Assembly (NCBI RefSeq): GCF_013337685.1
Contig: NZ_SUQN01000001.1
Span: 496,001-560,000 of the forward strand
Direction of reading: 5' to 3'
DNA length: 64,000 nucleotides
Origin: Citrobacter gillenii
GTDB lineage: Bacteria; Pseudomonadota; Gammaproteobacteria; Enterobacterales; Enterobacteriaceae
Of the stretch, positions 29,460 to 38,864 are shown in pieces. The position numbers and the translations under genes are program-made. How positions within the stretch are numbered: position 1 is the first letter of the stretch; the number at the start of each line of letters is the position of its first letter. The notes beneath the pieces are model-generated. The model was given only the letters and a program-made list of their open reading frames with translations, had not been told where the DNA came from and did no database searches.

Positions 29460-30206
29460 ATGGAACAAGCGCATACCCAGCTTATCGCGCAACTGAATGA
29501 ACGCATTTCGGCGGCGGATAACACGCCGCTGTATCTTAAATTCGCCCAAACGGTGAAGAACGCTGTCCGCAGCGGCATCCTCGAGCATGGCAATATTCTG
29601 CCCGGTGAGCGCGATCTCAGCCAGCTGACCGGCGTTTCGCGCATTACGGTGCGTAAAGCGATGCAGGCGCTGGAGGAAGAAGGGGTAGTGACCCGCGCCC
29701 GTGGTTACGGAACGCAGATCAACAATATCTTTGAATATTCGCTAAAAGAAGCGCGCGGCTTTTCTCAGCAGGTGGTGTTACGCGGAAAAAAACCAGATAC
29801 GCTGTGGGTCAATAAACGCGTGGTGCCGTGTCCGGAAGAGGTGGCGCAGCAGCTGGCGATTACCGCCGGCAGTGACGTTTTTCTGCTTAAGCGTATTCGC
29901 TATGTGGATGAAGACGCCGTATCCATTGAAGAGTCCTGGGTCCCTGCGCATCTTATTCATGATGTGGATGCTATCGGCGTCTCGCTGTACGACTATTTTC
30001 GCAGCCAGCATATTTTCCCGCAGCGCACGCGCTCCCGCGTCAGCGCCCGCATGCCGGATGCGGAGTTCCAGTCGCACATTCAGATGGACAGCAAAGTGCC
30101 GGTGCTGGTGATCAAGCAGGTCGCGCTTGACCAGCAGCACCGGCCCATTGAATACAGCATCAGTTACTGCCGCAGCGACCTATACGTCTTTGTGTGCGAG
30201 GAGTAA
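29460..30206 (+). CDS. yegW: GntR-family regulator YegW (HutC subfamily)
   Basis: This 248-residue regulator has a GntR winged helix (about residues 20-85) with LPGERDLSQLTGVSRITVRK, and a UTRA effector domain (about residues 105-240). It probably controls the convergent yegV-yegU-yegT sugar/nucleoside genes, an inference from adjacency; the ligand is unknown. Its last 27 bases overlap the end of yegV on the opposite strand. Confidence 0.92.
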   Translation: MEQAHTQLIAQLNERISAADNTPLYLKFAQTVKNAVRSGILEHGNILPGERDLSQLTGVSRITVRKAMQALEEEGVVTRARGYGTQINNIFEYSLKEARGFSQQVVLRGKKPDTLWVNKRVVPCPEEVAQQLAITAGSDVFLLKRIRYVDEDAVSIEESWVPAHLIHDVDAIGVSLYDYFRSQHIFPQRTRSRVSARMPDAEFQSHIQMDSKVPVLVIKQVALDQQHRPIEYSISYCRSDLYVFVCEE

Positions 30207-31145
30207 CGCGCCGCGCGAGGGGGCGCAATCGCCGCCGCGATGCCCGACCACCCACGATCCCACCGCGTTGCCAAGCAACACGGCATCGGACAGCGACCAG
30301 CCAGATGCCAGCCCGGCCAGCATGCCGCCTGCGTGACTGTCGCCAGCGCCAATGGTGTCAACCACGTTCGTTGGAAATGCAGGCACGCAGCCGGATGTCG
30401 TTTCACTGAAATACCATGCGCCGTCTTTATCGTGGCGAACTACCACCGGCGTGGCAAAGCGCTTCACCCACTCAGCGCCAAAACCCTCGACATCCACGCT
30501 TAACCTGAACCGTTCTGCGGCAATGTCTGCTTCCTGCCGATTCAGTGACACCAGCGGGTGACAGGCCAGTATTCGCGCCATTAAGGTATCGGAGATGTCG
30601 CCGATGCGTGGCCCAAAATCGATAAATGGCGTCACCTCATCCAGACTCTCCAGCCACTGCACCAGAAGCTCGCCGCACGGCGAAGCCAGCTGATAGCCGG
30701 AAAGATACACCAGACTGTGGCGCGGGATCGTCAACTGCGCAAGCCAGTCGGCGTTCCACTGATTTTCGACGCCGCTGAAGGACATAAAGGTGCGTTCACC
30801 GTCCGGCTCAACTAGCGCCAGACACCAGCCATTATCACCTTCGGCATGATCAATCAGACTGTGTAAACCCTCTTTTGCCATCCGGTTGCGGATGATATCT
30901 GCCCACACGCCTTGACCTAGCGGCAAGGCATTGCTGGCGTCGATACCTAAACGCTTAAGCGCGACGGCGATGTTCAGCGCACAGCCGCCAACATTAACGC
31001 CTTGTTGTTTAAGCTCGATGTCACAACCGCGCCAGGGCAGGGCATACGCATCGGCAATTACATCGATCACCGCTGCACCGACTACCGTCACCGGGCGCTG
31101 GGTGTGCAACTGCGGGATAAGTGCCTGCAAACGCGTGGTGCTCAT
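30180..31145 (-). CDS. yegV: PfkB-family sugar kinase YegV
   Basis: This 321-residue ribokinase-type kinase has the PfkB signature at the N terminus (VGGCALNIAVALKRLG, about residue 52) and the catalytic DTIGAGDSHAGG with the base Asp near residue 265. Beside an ADP-ribosylglycohydrolase-type enzyme and a nucleoside-H+ symporter-like carrier, it may phosphorylate a nucleoside or its sugar. It overlaps yegU by 4 bases, forming a yegT-U-V operon. Confidence 0.93.
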   Translation of the reverse strand: MSTTRLQALIPQLHTQRPVTVVGAAVIDVIADAYALPWRGCDIELKQQGVNVGGCALNIAVALKRLGIDASNALPLGQGVWADIIRNRMAKEGLHSLIDHAEGDNGWCLALVEPDGERTFMSFSGVENQWNADWLAQLTIPRHSLVYLSGYQLASPCGELLVQWLESLDEVTPFIDFGPRIGDISDTLMARILACHPLVSLNRQEADIAAERFRLSVDVEGFGAEWVKRFATPVVVRHDKDGAWYFSETTSGCVPAFPTNVVDTIGAGDSHAGGMLAGLASGWSLSDAVLLGNAVGSWVVGHRGGDCAPSRGALLLAHKDV

Positions 31146-32146
31146 CGCGCCTCCCGTTGCTCACGCAGGCGCATTAATCCGCTGGCGTAGCGGGTAAAGT
31201 CCAACTGATTGACCGCATCCAGTTCCTGTTTCAACACAGGGTCAATCGCGCCGACGCCGTGCAGTGCGCCGCAAATTGCCGTCGCCATGGCACCGATGGT
31301 GTCGGTGTCACCGCCAAGATTCGCACACAAAATAGCGCAGCGCTTAGGGTCGGTGTGTGCCAGTTCCACCATGGCGATAGCGCAGGGCACGGATTCAATG
31401 GTGCTGGTGCCAGCTCCCACCACCTGATACAGCTGCTCACTGGCAGACTCGATACCGTTAGCATCGCGGACGATTTTCAGTGCCAGTTCGAGGCGCGCCG
31501 CGAGCGATGCGCTAAAGGTGGTGATCCGTTTTTGCTGGGCGTGGTGGGCAATGGCGGGAAGCGCATCGACAATATCGCACCATTGTTCGCCGTCGATCGC
31601 GCGCGACACTGCCCACGCGACTACCACGGCCCCGGCCACCGCCAGATCCGATTTATGCGTCGGGCTGGACGCCAGCGCCACATCATCAATGAAGGCATCA
31701 AGATCGTGTGCGGGTAGCAGGCAGCCTAACGGTGAAACGCGCATGGCCGCACCGTTGGTGACACCGTTGTTTTCCAGCTCAGTAACGGGTTTTCCGTCGC
31801 GGATGGCCTTAAGGGCAATCTTCGAGGTGGGGCCCAGCACGTTTTTATTGAAGGCATCGAAATCTTCCGCCCAGGCCAGGATATTTCGGCCAATGACGTC
31901 GGGGACAATTTTCCCGTCGCATTCCAGCAGAGCATCTGCCAGGCACAGCGCCATGGCTGTGTCATCAGTGAACTCCGCCTGGTTAAAATAGCAGGCGGCG
32001 TTATTTTCCGCGGGGCCGGGCAAAAAGCGGTCGATCCAGCCAAAGTGTGCTTTCACGCGGGTTCTGGGCCATAGCTCTGACGGCATGCCCATCGCATCCC
32101 CTAACGCTTGCCCATAAAGAGCACCGAGAATACGCTCTGCTTTCAT
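31142..32146 (-). CDS. yegU: ADP-ribosylglycohydrolase family protein YegU
   Basis: This 334-residue member of the ADP-ribosyl-[dinitrogen reductase] hydrolase family carries the magnesium-binding motif FTDDTAMAL near residue 57 and the late GGDTDTIGAMA. It opens with RILGALYGQALGDAMG. The family removes ADP-ribose or ribosyl groups from macromolecules or small molecules; the YegU substrate is unknown. Its start overlaps the yegT stop and its end overlaps yegV, so the three are translationally linked. Confidence 0.93.
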   Translation of the reverse strand: MKAERILGALYGQALGDAMGMPSELWPRTRVKAHFGWIDRFLPGPAENNAACYFNQAEFTDDTAMALCLADALLECDGKIVPDVIGRNILAWAEDFDAFNKNVLGPTSKIALKAIRDGKPVTELENNGVTNGAAMRVSPLGCLLPAHDLDAFIDDVALASSPTHKSDLAVAGAVVVAWAVSRAIDGEQWCDIVDALPAIAHHAQQKRITTFSASLAARLELALKIVRDANGIESASEQLYQVVGAGTSTIESVPCAIAMVELAHTDPKRCAILCANLGGDTDTIGAMATAICGALHGVGAIDPVLKQELDAVNQLDFTRYASGLMRLREQREAR

Positions 32147-33420
32147 TTTACTTCCCCTTTTTTCAATGCCAGATCGCGGTCGTTCACGTTAATTGCGGTG
32201 ATTTCTTTGTCAGACTCGCGAAAGAAAATCATAAACAGTACGGCAATGACGGCAATCATGACTGCGCCAAATCCCCACATGCCCGCCCAGTTAAAGGTGA
32301 GACCGTTAACCGGTTCTTTATACGCAAACATTTTTTCCATCATCACCCCGCCCAGGCGATAGCCCAGCAGACTGCCGAATCCCTGACAGCAGAGGGTGAT
32401 CAACCCCTGTGCGGCGGTACGCATATGCACAGGCGCTTTTTTATCCACGTAGATATAGGCCGTAACATAGTAGAAATCGTAACTGACGCCGTGCAGCAGA
32501 ATGCCGAGAAACAGCAGTGCGTAGGTGAAATATTCTTCCGCGCCGCCGTAGACGAAAAAGCCATAGCGGATCGCTGCAGTAATAAGACCAAGCAATAATA
32601 CCTTTTTAATGCCAAAGCGCTTAGTAAAGAACGGCAGCGCCAGCATAAAGAAGATTTCCGAGAACTGACCCAGCGTCATCCAGCCGGTGGCATTTTTCAT
32701 TCCGACTTCGGTCAGGTAACCATTGGCGAAGATGTAGTAAAACGCCAGCGGCATCGCAAACAGGAACGAACAGAAGAAAAAGACAAGGAAGTTCTTATCA
32801 CGCAGCAGGATCAGTGCATCCAGCCCCAGCATAACTTTGATATCCATCTTGCCGGTACTTTTTGGCGGCGTATCCGGCAAGAAGAAGGCGAAGACACCCA
32901 GCAGCGCGGAGCTCCCGGCGGTGATCAGCAACGGGATATTGGTGGGGGAGATATCGCTGTAGCCCAGCATTTGCGGTAAGAACCCGCAGGCTAAACCGGA
33001 GGCAATCCAGCCAATGGTGCCCATCACGCGGATGCGTGGGAAGTCACGCTCGACGTCCGGGACGTTGGCAAAGGCAATACTGTTGGTCAGCGCAATGGTG
33101 GGCATATAGGTCAGTGAATACGCCAACAATAGCGGGAAGAAGCCGCCGAAGGTGGTCTGCTGCGCGGCGAAGTACATCAGAATGGCGCCGACGAACATTA
33201 ACACCGCCAGGACTTTTTGCGCGGAGAAAAAGCGGTCGGTGAGCGAACCGACAAAAATCGGTGACAGGATTGCGGCAATGGCGGTACAGGCGTAGGACCA
33301 GCCAATTTCTCCGGCGCTGAATCCGCTTTTACTCAGCCACAGCCAAAGCGGTACAAACCAGGCGCCCCAGATAAACCACTCCACGAACATCATGAACGAC
33401 AGCTTTGCTGTAGTTTTCAT
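32143..33420 (-). CDS. yegT: Nucleoside:H+ symporter-like MFS transporter YegT
   Basis: This 425-residue membrane carrier has 12 hydrophobic segments and the nucleoside:H+ symporter (NupG/XapB) family character, including GAWFVPLWLWL near the N terminus and TDRFFSAQKVLA in the 2-3 loop. I start at 33420 (MKTTAKL) because AAGGA lies 7 bases before it and E. coli YegT starts there; the upstream ATG lacks a site. It is first in the yegTUV unit and divergent from fbaB. Confidence 0.93.
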   Translation of the reverse strand: MKTTAKLSFMMFVEWFIWGAWFVPLWLWLSKSGFSAGEIGWSYACTAIAAILSPIFVGSLTDRFFSAQKVLAVLMFVGAILMYFAAQQTTFGGFFPLLLAYSLTYMPTIALTNSIAFANVPDVERDFPRIRVMGTIGWIASGLACGFLPQMLGYSDISPTNIPLLITAGSSALLGVFAFFLPDTPPKSTGKMDIKVMLGLDALILLRDKNFLVFFFCSFLFAMPLAFYYIFANGYLTEVGMKNATGWMTLGQFSEIFFMLALPFFTKRFGIKKVLLLGLITAAIRYGFFVYGGAEEYFTYALLFLGILLHGVSYDFYYVTAYIYVDKKAPVHMRTAAQGLITLCCQGFGSLLGYRLGGVMMEKMFAYKEPVNGLTFNWAGMWGFGAVMIAVIAVLFMIFFRESDKEITAINVNDRDLALKKGEVK

Positions 33421-33673
33421 CTTTACATCCTTCATGACAGGTAAGGTACGTTTTCATAGTACCAGTAGATAATACCTTTAAAATACCTTTGTGTTTTAAT
33501 TTTGACCGCCTTAACGTTTTTTAATGCCTGAATCGAGCCAGCGGAAATGACTGAAAAGTGCGCTAAAGATGGAAAAAAAGCGCAGTCGGTACCAGGCTTA
33601 TGGCTGCCCGCAACAAGGCGGGTCAGGACAATTCACATTCCGGTATCCAACCGGAACTTACGGGAGCATAGCT

Positions 33674-34726
33674 ATGACTGATATTGCGCAGTTGCTTGGC
33701 AAAGATGCCGACAACCTTTTACAGCATCGTTGTATGACCATTCCTTCTGACCAACTTTACCTGCCAGGGCATGATTACGTCGACCGCGTGATGGTAGACA
33801 ATAATCGTCCGCCTGCCGTGCTGCGTAATATGCAGACGCTGTATAACACGGGCCGACTCGCTGGCACGGGATACCTGTCGATTCTGCCGGTCGACCAGGG
33901 CGTGGAGCATTCCGCCGGGGCCTCGTTTGCCGCCAACCCGTTGTACTTTGACCCGAAGAATATTGTGGAGCTGGCTATCGAAGCGGGCTGTAACTGCGTG
34001 GCGTCGACCTACGGCGTGCTGGCTTCCGTATCTCGTCGCTATGCACACCGTATTCCGTTCCTCGTAAAAATTAACCACAACGAAACGCTCAGCTACCCGA
34101 ATACCTTTGACCAGACGCTGTATGCCAGTGTGGAGCAGGCATTCAATATGGGCGCGGTGGCGGTCGGGGCTACGATCTATTTTGGCTCAGAGGAATCGCG
34201 TCGTCAGATTGAAGAGATTTCTGCAGCGTTTGAACGTGCGCATGAACTGGGGATGGTGACGGTGCTGTGGGCCTATCTGCGCAACTCCGCATTTAAGAAA
34301 GACGGGGTGGATTATCACGTTTCCGCCGACCTGACCGGGCAGGCAAACCACCTAGCGGCCACCATCGGAGCGGATATTGTTAAGCAGAAAATGGCGGAAA
34401 ATAACGGCGGGTATAAGGCCGTTAACTTTGGCTATACCGACGATCGCGTCTACAGCAAGCTGACCAGCGACAACCCGATTGACCTGGTGCGTTATCAACT
34501 GGCGAACTGCTATATGGGCCGCGCCGGGCTGATTAACTCCGGCGGTGCGGCAGGGGGCGAAACCGATCTCAGCGATGCGGTGCGCACGGCGGTAATTAAC
34601 AAGCGTGCCGGTGGTATGGGTCTGATCCTCGGACGTAAAGCGTTCAAGAAAACCATGGCAGATGGTGTTAAGTTGATTAACGCCGTGCAGGACGTTTATC
34701 TGGATAACAAAGTGACCATTGCGTAA
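33674..34726 (+). CDS. fbaB: Class I (DhnA-type) fructose-bisphosphate aldolase
   Basis: FbaB is the Schiff-base class I aldolase of gluconeogenic growth. The 350 residues match E. coli FbaB. Landmarks are [20 protein letters not shown], the active-site region [13 protein letters not shown], and the phosphate loop in [14 protein letters not shown] start at MTDIAQLL (33674) as in E. coli; 35 extra upstream codons are not supported. A stem-loop with TTTCTT follows. Confidence 0.95.
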   Translation: MTDIAQLLGKDADNLLQHRCMTIPSDQLYLPGHDYVDRVMVDNNRPPAVLRNMQTLYNTGRLAGTGYLSILPVDQGVEHSAGASFAANPLYFDPKNIVELAIEAGCNCVASTYGVLASVSRRYAHRIPFLVKINHNETLSYPNTFDQTLYASVEQAFNMGAVAVGATIYFGSEESRRQIEEISAAFERAHELGMVTVLWAYLRNSAFKKDGVDYHVSADLTGQANHLAATIGADIVKQKMAENNGGYKAVNFGYTDDRVYSKLTSDNPIDLVRYQLANCYMGRAGLINSGGAAGGETDLSDAVRTAVINKRAGGMGLILGRKAFKKTMADGVKLINAVQDVYLDNKVTIA

Positions 34727-34731
34727 ATTAT

Positions 34732-34768
34732 CGCGGGTTGTGGTCATGTCGCGGCAACCCGCGTTTCT
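34732..34768 (+). terminator. Terminator after fbaB
   Basis: CGCGGGTTG pairs with CAACCCGCG and is followed by TTTCTT. Confidence 0.8.
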
Positions 34769-34845
34769 TGAAAAATTAAATTCAAAATATCATTTCAGTA
34801 TAATCGCAATATTAGTCCGATCTACCTCACGTTTCTCCTGCCTTT

Positions 34846-34861
34846 TGTGAAAAGCATCACC
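34846..34861 (+). promoter_or_regulatory. CRP-cAMP binding site upstream of the sugar-acid operon
   Basis: TGTGAAAAGCATCACC matches the CRP consensus TGTGA-N6-TCACA at 9 of 10 conserved positions. It lies 125-140 bases before the dehydratase-like gene, in a sensible place for catabolite activation. Confidence 0.65.
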
Positions 34862-34948
34862 TCTCCCTGTGCACTTGCACAGAAAATAGTCATGCCTTAG
34901 CGCGGAATGTCCGAGGCAAAGTTGCTTTTTTGCACATACATTTAGATG

Positions 34949-34963
34949 TGAAACAGCATTTCA
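34949..34963 (+). promoter_or_regulatory. Palindromic operator candidate (KdgR-like)
   Basis: TGAAACAGCATTTCA is a TGAAA-N5-TTTCA dyad 22 bases before the start codon. It resembles the TGAAAC...GTTTCA operator of the IclR-type hexuronate repressor KdgR. The site position would suit repression. No regulator gene is adjacent. Confidence 0.45.
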
Positions 34964-34985
34964 AAGTTGCGCTAAGGACCCAATA

Positions 34986-36140
34986 ATGAAAATTGAAGCT
35001 ATCAATGTCTCCGTCTTCCAGTATCCCACCCGCCGGGTTTCTGATACCGCCGGACATTCCCATCCGGGGCCGGAAAGCCTCGCCAAAATGGCCATGCTGA
35101 CCATTACCGCCGATGACGGAACCCAGGGGTATTCGTTTGCACCGCCGGAAGTGGTGCGCCCGTTTGTGGTGAATACCTTTTTTCGCAAAGTGATGGTCGG
35201 TCAGGACCCGTTTAATCGGGAGCGCATCTGGCAGGATCTGGTGCACTGGCAGCGGGGAAGCGCGCATCAACTGACCGAACGCGCGCTGTCTTTTGTTGAG
35301 CAGGCGCTGTGGGATTTGATAGGCCGCAAGCTCAACATGCCGGTCTACAAGCTGCTGGGTGGTTTTCGCGATAAGGTCCCGGCCTACGGCAGCACCATGT
35401 GTGGTGACGATCTGCCCGGCGGACTGTCGACGCCGGAAGAATATGCCTGCTTTGCCGAAAAACTGGTCGCTCGTGGATATAAGGCGATCAAACTGCATAC
35501 CTGGATGCCGCCGGTCTCCTTCGCGCCAAATCCGAAGATGGATGTGAAAGCCTGCGCCGCCGTGCGCGAGGCGGTCGGACCGGATATTGATCTGATGATC
35601 GACGGCTATCACTGGTACAGCCGTACAGAAGCGCTGTACATCGGCAAGGAACTGGAAAAACTCAACTTTGCCTGGTTTGAAGAGCCGATGGAAGAAGAGA
35701 GCATGGCGTCTTACGCCTGGCTTGCCGAAAATCTCTCCATTCCGATCATTGGTCCGGAAAGCCTCGGTGGAAAACACCACAGCCGCGCGGACTGGGTGAA
35801 GGCGGGCGCATGCGACATTTTACGTGCCGGTGCCAACGGTGTGGGGGGAATCTCGCCCACCCTGAAAGTGGCCAACCTGGCCGAGTCGTTTGGCATGGAC
35901 TGCGAAGTTCACGGCAACGGTGCGGCGAGCCTCGCGGTGATTGGCGCGATTCGAAACTGTCGCTGGTACGAGCGCGGCCTGCTGCATCCGTTCCTCGACT
36001 ACGACGAACCGGCAGCCTACCTGAACAGCATTGTTGACCCGATGGACGCCGACGGTTTTGTGCATCTGCCACAGCGCCCCGGTTTGGGGGAAGACATCAA
36101 TTTTGCCTATATCGAAGCCAACACCGTCAGCCACGACTGA
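34986..36140 (+). CDS. Enolase-superfamily acid-sugar dehydratase-like protein
   Basis: This 384-residue MR/MLE-type enzyme probably dehydrates or epimerises a sugar acid. The N-terminal capping domain covers about residues 1-125. The barrel shows K169-L-H171 (KxH at the end of strand 2), metal ligands D206 (LMIDGYHW), E232 (WFEEPM) and E258 (IIGPES), and a general-acid/base H309 in CEVHGNG. This set fits the mandelate racemase group. The exact substrate cannot be read from sequence. AAGGA lies 7 bases before the ATG. It heads an operon with a peptide-type ABC importer, so the importer may bring in its substrate. Confidence 0.85.
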   Translation: MKIEAINVSVFQYPTRRVSDTAGHSHPGPESLAKMAMLTITADDGTQGYSFAPPEVVRPFVVNTFFRKVMVGQDPFNRERIWQDLVHWQRGSAHQLTERALSFVEQALWDLIGRKLNMPVYKLLGGFRDKVPAYGSTMCGDDLPGGLSTPEEYACFAEKLVARGYKAIKLHTWMPPVSFAPNPKMDVKACAAVREAVGPDIDLMIDGYHWYSRTEALYIGKELEKLNFAWFEEPMEEESMASYAWLAENLSIPIIGPESLGGKHHSRADWVKAGACDILRAGANGVGGISPTLKVANLAESFGMDCEVHGNGAASLAVIGAIRNCRWYERGLLHPFLDYDEPAAYLNSIVDPMDADGFVHLPQRPGLGEDINFAYIEANTVSHD

Positions 36141-36154
36141 CTGAAAACAATAAA

Positions 36155-36182
36155 TGCCGGATAAGCCAAGCGTCATCCGGCA
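36155..36182. repeat. REP-like palindrome
   Basis: TGCCGGATAAGCCAAGCG and GTCATCCGGCA form an imperfect palindrome of the enterobacterial REP type. It sits between the dehydratase-like gene and the transporter genes and may set different mRNA stability for the two parts. Confidence 0.8.
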
Positions 36183-36213
36183 ACATGTACCCTACAGTAC
36201 AGGCAAACAATAG

Positions 36214-37830
36214 ATGAAAAAAACTTCCTTACTGGGCGCGTGTTTACTCGCACTCGCCGTGTCGATGGGGAGCAGTGCGGCGTACGCCAAAACGCCGCCC
36301 GATCAGCTCATCATTGGTATGAACATGAATAACCTGCTGACCCTCGATCCGGCCGCCATGACCGGCAACGAAGTGGTGGGCATTGTGGTGAATTTATATG
36401 ACTCGCTGGTGGAGTTGGATCCTGCCCAGTTGACCCATGTGAAACCCGCGCTGGCGACATCCTGGGATGTCAGTCCGGATGGCACCACCCTGACTTTTCA
36501 TCTGCGCGATGACGTGACCTTTCACTCCGGTAATCCGCTGACTGCTGACGATGTGGTGTGGTCGATGCGTCGGATCCTGCACCTGAATCTGGCGCAGTCG
36601 TCGGTGTGGAAATCCTACGGCTTTAGCAAAAAAAATATCGACCAACAGGTCAGCGCCCCGGACAGGTTTACAGTGAAAATCACGCTGCCCAAAGCCAACG
36701 ATCCGCAGTTGATTATCTATTCACTGGGGGCGCTGGGGAATCTCGGCGTGCTGGACAGCAAAACCGTGCAGCAACATGTGCTGAATAACGACTGGGGTAA
36801 CCACTGGCTGACCACCAATGAAGCCGGGTCTGGCCCGTTTACCCTTGATACCTGGCAGGCGAAAGATGTCCTGCGCATGACGCGTAACCCGAACTACTGG
36901 CGCGGCGAGGCGAAAATGAGCCGCGTGGTGTTGCGCCATTTTCAGGAATCCCAGACCCTGCGTCTGATGATTGCCAAGGGCGATCTGGATATTGCCAGTA
37001 ATATGGCGGTTTCAGACATCAATGCCCTGCGTAGCGATCCTGACCTGAGCGTGGATGCCGTCCAGCGAGGCACGATGTATTACGTGGCAATGAGCATGAA
37101 GGAGGCGCACTTCGCCAATCCGAAAGTCCGTGAAGCCGTGCGTTACCTGATTGATTATCAGGGGATCAATAAAGCGCTGATGCCGGGATACGGCGTATTG
37201 CATCAGCGTCCTATCAAGGCAGGAATGCCCTCCACGCTGCCTGACCCCGGCTATCGCCTCGACATTCCGCGCGCTAAAAAGCTGCTGGCGGAGGCGGGAT
37301 ACCCGGACGGTTTCGACACCACGCTGCGGGTGCTGGCTGACCAGCCTTTCCAGAATATCGCGATTGCCGTGCAGTCCACGCTGATGCAGGCGGGTATTAA
37401 CGCCAAAATTATCACCGGAACCGGTAATCAGATCTACGGCGCAATGCGCGAGCGTAAATTTGACATGCTGGTCGGGCGCGGCGGCAGCGGCATGGAACCG
37501 CATCCGCACTCCAGCCTGCGGGCGCTGGTCTATAACCCGGATAACAGCGATGCAGCCCGGCTTACCAACTTTCAGGGCTGGCGCACTGGTTTCTACGATA
37601 AACCGCTTAATGACATGATCGACAGCGCCCTGCTGGAGCGTGACCCGCAAACGCAGACTCGCGCGTATCAGGCGATCCAGACCCGCTACGACCAGCTCGT
37701 TCCCGCGCTAATTCCGCTGTCGCAAATGGTGGATTCGGTCGTTGTGCGCCGTGAGGTGCAGAATTATCAGCCGCATCCGTCGGCCACCACGTTTTTGCGT
37801 GATGTGTATAAAACCGGAGGTGAACAATGA
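36214..37830 (+). CDS. ABC importer substrate-binding protein, family 5 (DppA/OppA type)
   Basis: This 538-residue periplasmic binding protein has a signal peptide (ending AYA, about residue 25) and the SBP_bac_5 fold: LVELDPAQLTHVKPALATSW, LRDDVTFHSGNPLTADDVVW and GSGPFTLDTWQAKD segments. The family binds peptides, but also nickel, haem, glycosides and other ligands. The neighbouring sugar-acid enzyme suggests a carbohydrate or conjugate. It overlaps the first permease gene by 4 bases. Confidence 0.9.
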   Translation: MKKTSLLGACLLALAVSMGSSAAYAKTPPDQLIIGMNMNNLLTLDPAAMTGNEVVGIVVNLYDSLVELDPAQLTHVKPALATSWDVSPDGTTLTFHLRDDVTFHSGNPLTADDVVWSMRRILHLNLAQSSVWKSYGFSKKNIDQQVSAPDRFTVKITLPKANDPQLIIYSLGALGNLGVLDSKTVQQHVLNNDWGNHWLTTNEAGSGPFTLDTWQAKDVLRMTRNPNYWRGEAKMSRVVLRHFQESQTLRLMIAKGDLDIASNMAVSDINALRSDPDLSVDAVQRGTMYYVAMSMKEAHFANPKVREAVRYLIDYQGINKALMPGYGVLHQRPIKAGMPSTLPDPGYRLDIPRAKKLLAEAGYPDGFDTTLRVLADQPFQNIAIAVQSTLMQAGINAKIITGTGNQIYGAMRERKFDMLVGRGGSGMEPHPHSSLRALVYNPDNSDAARLTNFQGWRTGFYDKPLNDMIDSALLERDPQTQTRAYQAIQTRYDQLVPALIPLSQMVDSVVVRREVQNYQPHPSATTFLRDVYKTGGEQ

Positions 37831-38864
37831 GCGTTGCCATACTTGCACCTGGCTCACGCGCCCGGCGTGTCTCGACCCGTCTGATACAGGTGGCAATTAC
37901 GTTGTTTGGATTGCTGCTGCTGACCTTTTTTATCGGTCGCGTCATGCCGATCGACCCGGTACTGGCGATCGTGGGACCTGATGCGGATCAGAGTACCTAT
38001 CAGCAGGTGTATCACCAGTTAGGCTTTGATAAATCGCTGGCGGCGCAGTTTGGTATTTACTTCACCAATCTGCTGCACGGCGATCTGGGTAATGCGCTGC
38101 TGACCGGTAAGCCGGTGATGGATGACATTGTACGCGTTTTCCCGGCCACCATTGAGCTGGCGACGATGGCCATTGTGGTAGGGGCGGGTCTGGGGATCCC
38201 GCTGGGGGTGTTGGCGGCGGCACGACGCAATAGCCTGTCGGATTACGTGGTGCGCATCATTAGCCTGGCAGGTTATTCCACACCGATTTTCTGGGTGGGG
38301 ATGATGGGGCTGCTGGTGTTCTACGCCTGGCTAAGCTGGGTGGGCGGCGCGGGGCGTCTGGATCTCGGACTGGACGGGCTGGTGCCACGCCAGACCGGAT
38401 TAATGACCGTCGACGCGCTGTTGGCCGGTAATGCCACCGTGTTCTGGAATGCCATTAATCATCTGGTTTTGCCTGCTGCGCTATTGGGTTTTCACTCTCT
38501 GGCTTACATCAGCCGTATGACCCGTAGCTTTATGCTGGCGCAGCTTTCACAGGAGTTCATTATCACCGCGCGCGTCAAAGGGCTGACCGAGCGTCAGGTC
38601 ATCTGGAACCATGCGTTTCGCAATATTCTGGTGCAACTGCTCACGGTGGTCGCGCTGGCCTACGGTTCGCTATTGGAAGGCGCGGTGCTGATTGAAACCG
38701 TCTTTTCCTGGCCCGGTTTTGGCTCCTATTTAACCGGCAGCCTGCTGCTGGGTGACATGAATGCGGTGATGGGCTGCGTGCTGCTGGTTGGGGTGATTTT
38801 CGTCATGCTCAATCTGCTCTCCGACATGCTGTATCAATTCTTTGATCCGAGGACAAAATCATGA
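37827..38864 (+). CDS. ABC importer permease, DppB type
   Basis: This 345-residue inner-membrane permease has the DppB/OppB layout: an N-terminal helix with GRVMPIDPVLAIVGPDA, a periplasmic loop, and a BPD_transp_1 domain (about residues 95-340) containing the coupling loop TARVKGLTERQVIWNHAFRN. It overlaps the genes on both sides by 4 bases, so it is part of a tightly coupled operon. Confidence 0.92.
   Translation: MSVAILAPGSRARRVSTRLIQVAITLFGLLLLTFFIGRVMPIDPVLAIVGPDADQSTYQQVYHQLGFDKSLAAQFGIYFTNLLHGDLGNALLTGKPVMDDIVRVFPATIELATMAIVVGAGLGIPLGVLAAARRNSLSDYVVRIISLAGYSTPIFWVGMMGLLVFYAWLSWVGGAGRLDLGLDGLVPRQTGLMTVDALLAGNATVFWNAINHLVLPAALLGFHSLAYISRMTRSFMLAQLSQEFIITARVKGLTERQVIWNHAFRNILVQLLTVVALAYGSLLEGAVLIETVFSWPGFGSYLTGSLLLGDMNAVMGCVLLVGVIFVMLNLLSDMLYQFFDPRTKS

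Noticed and set aside
34890-35780. 296-codon minus-strand frame opposite the dehydratase-like gene
   Set aside because: Long because of codon bias in the real gene; the plus frame carries all catalytic motifs.
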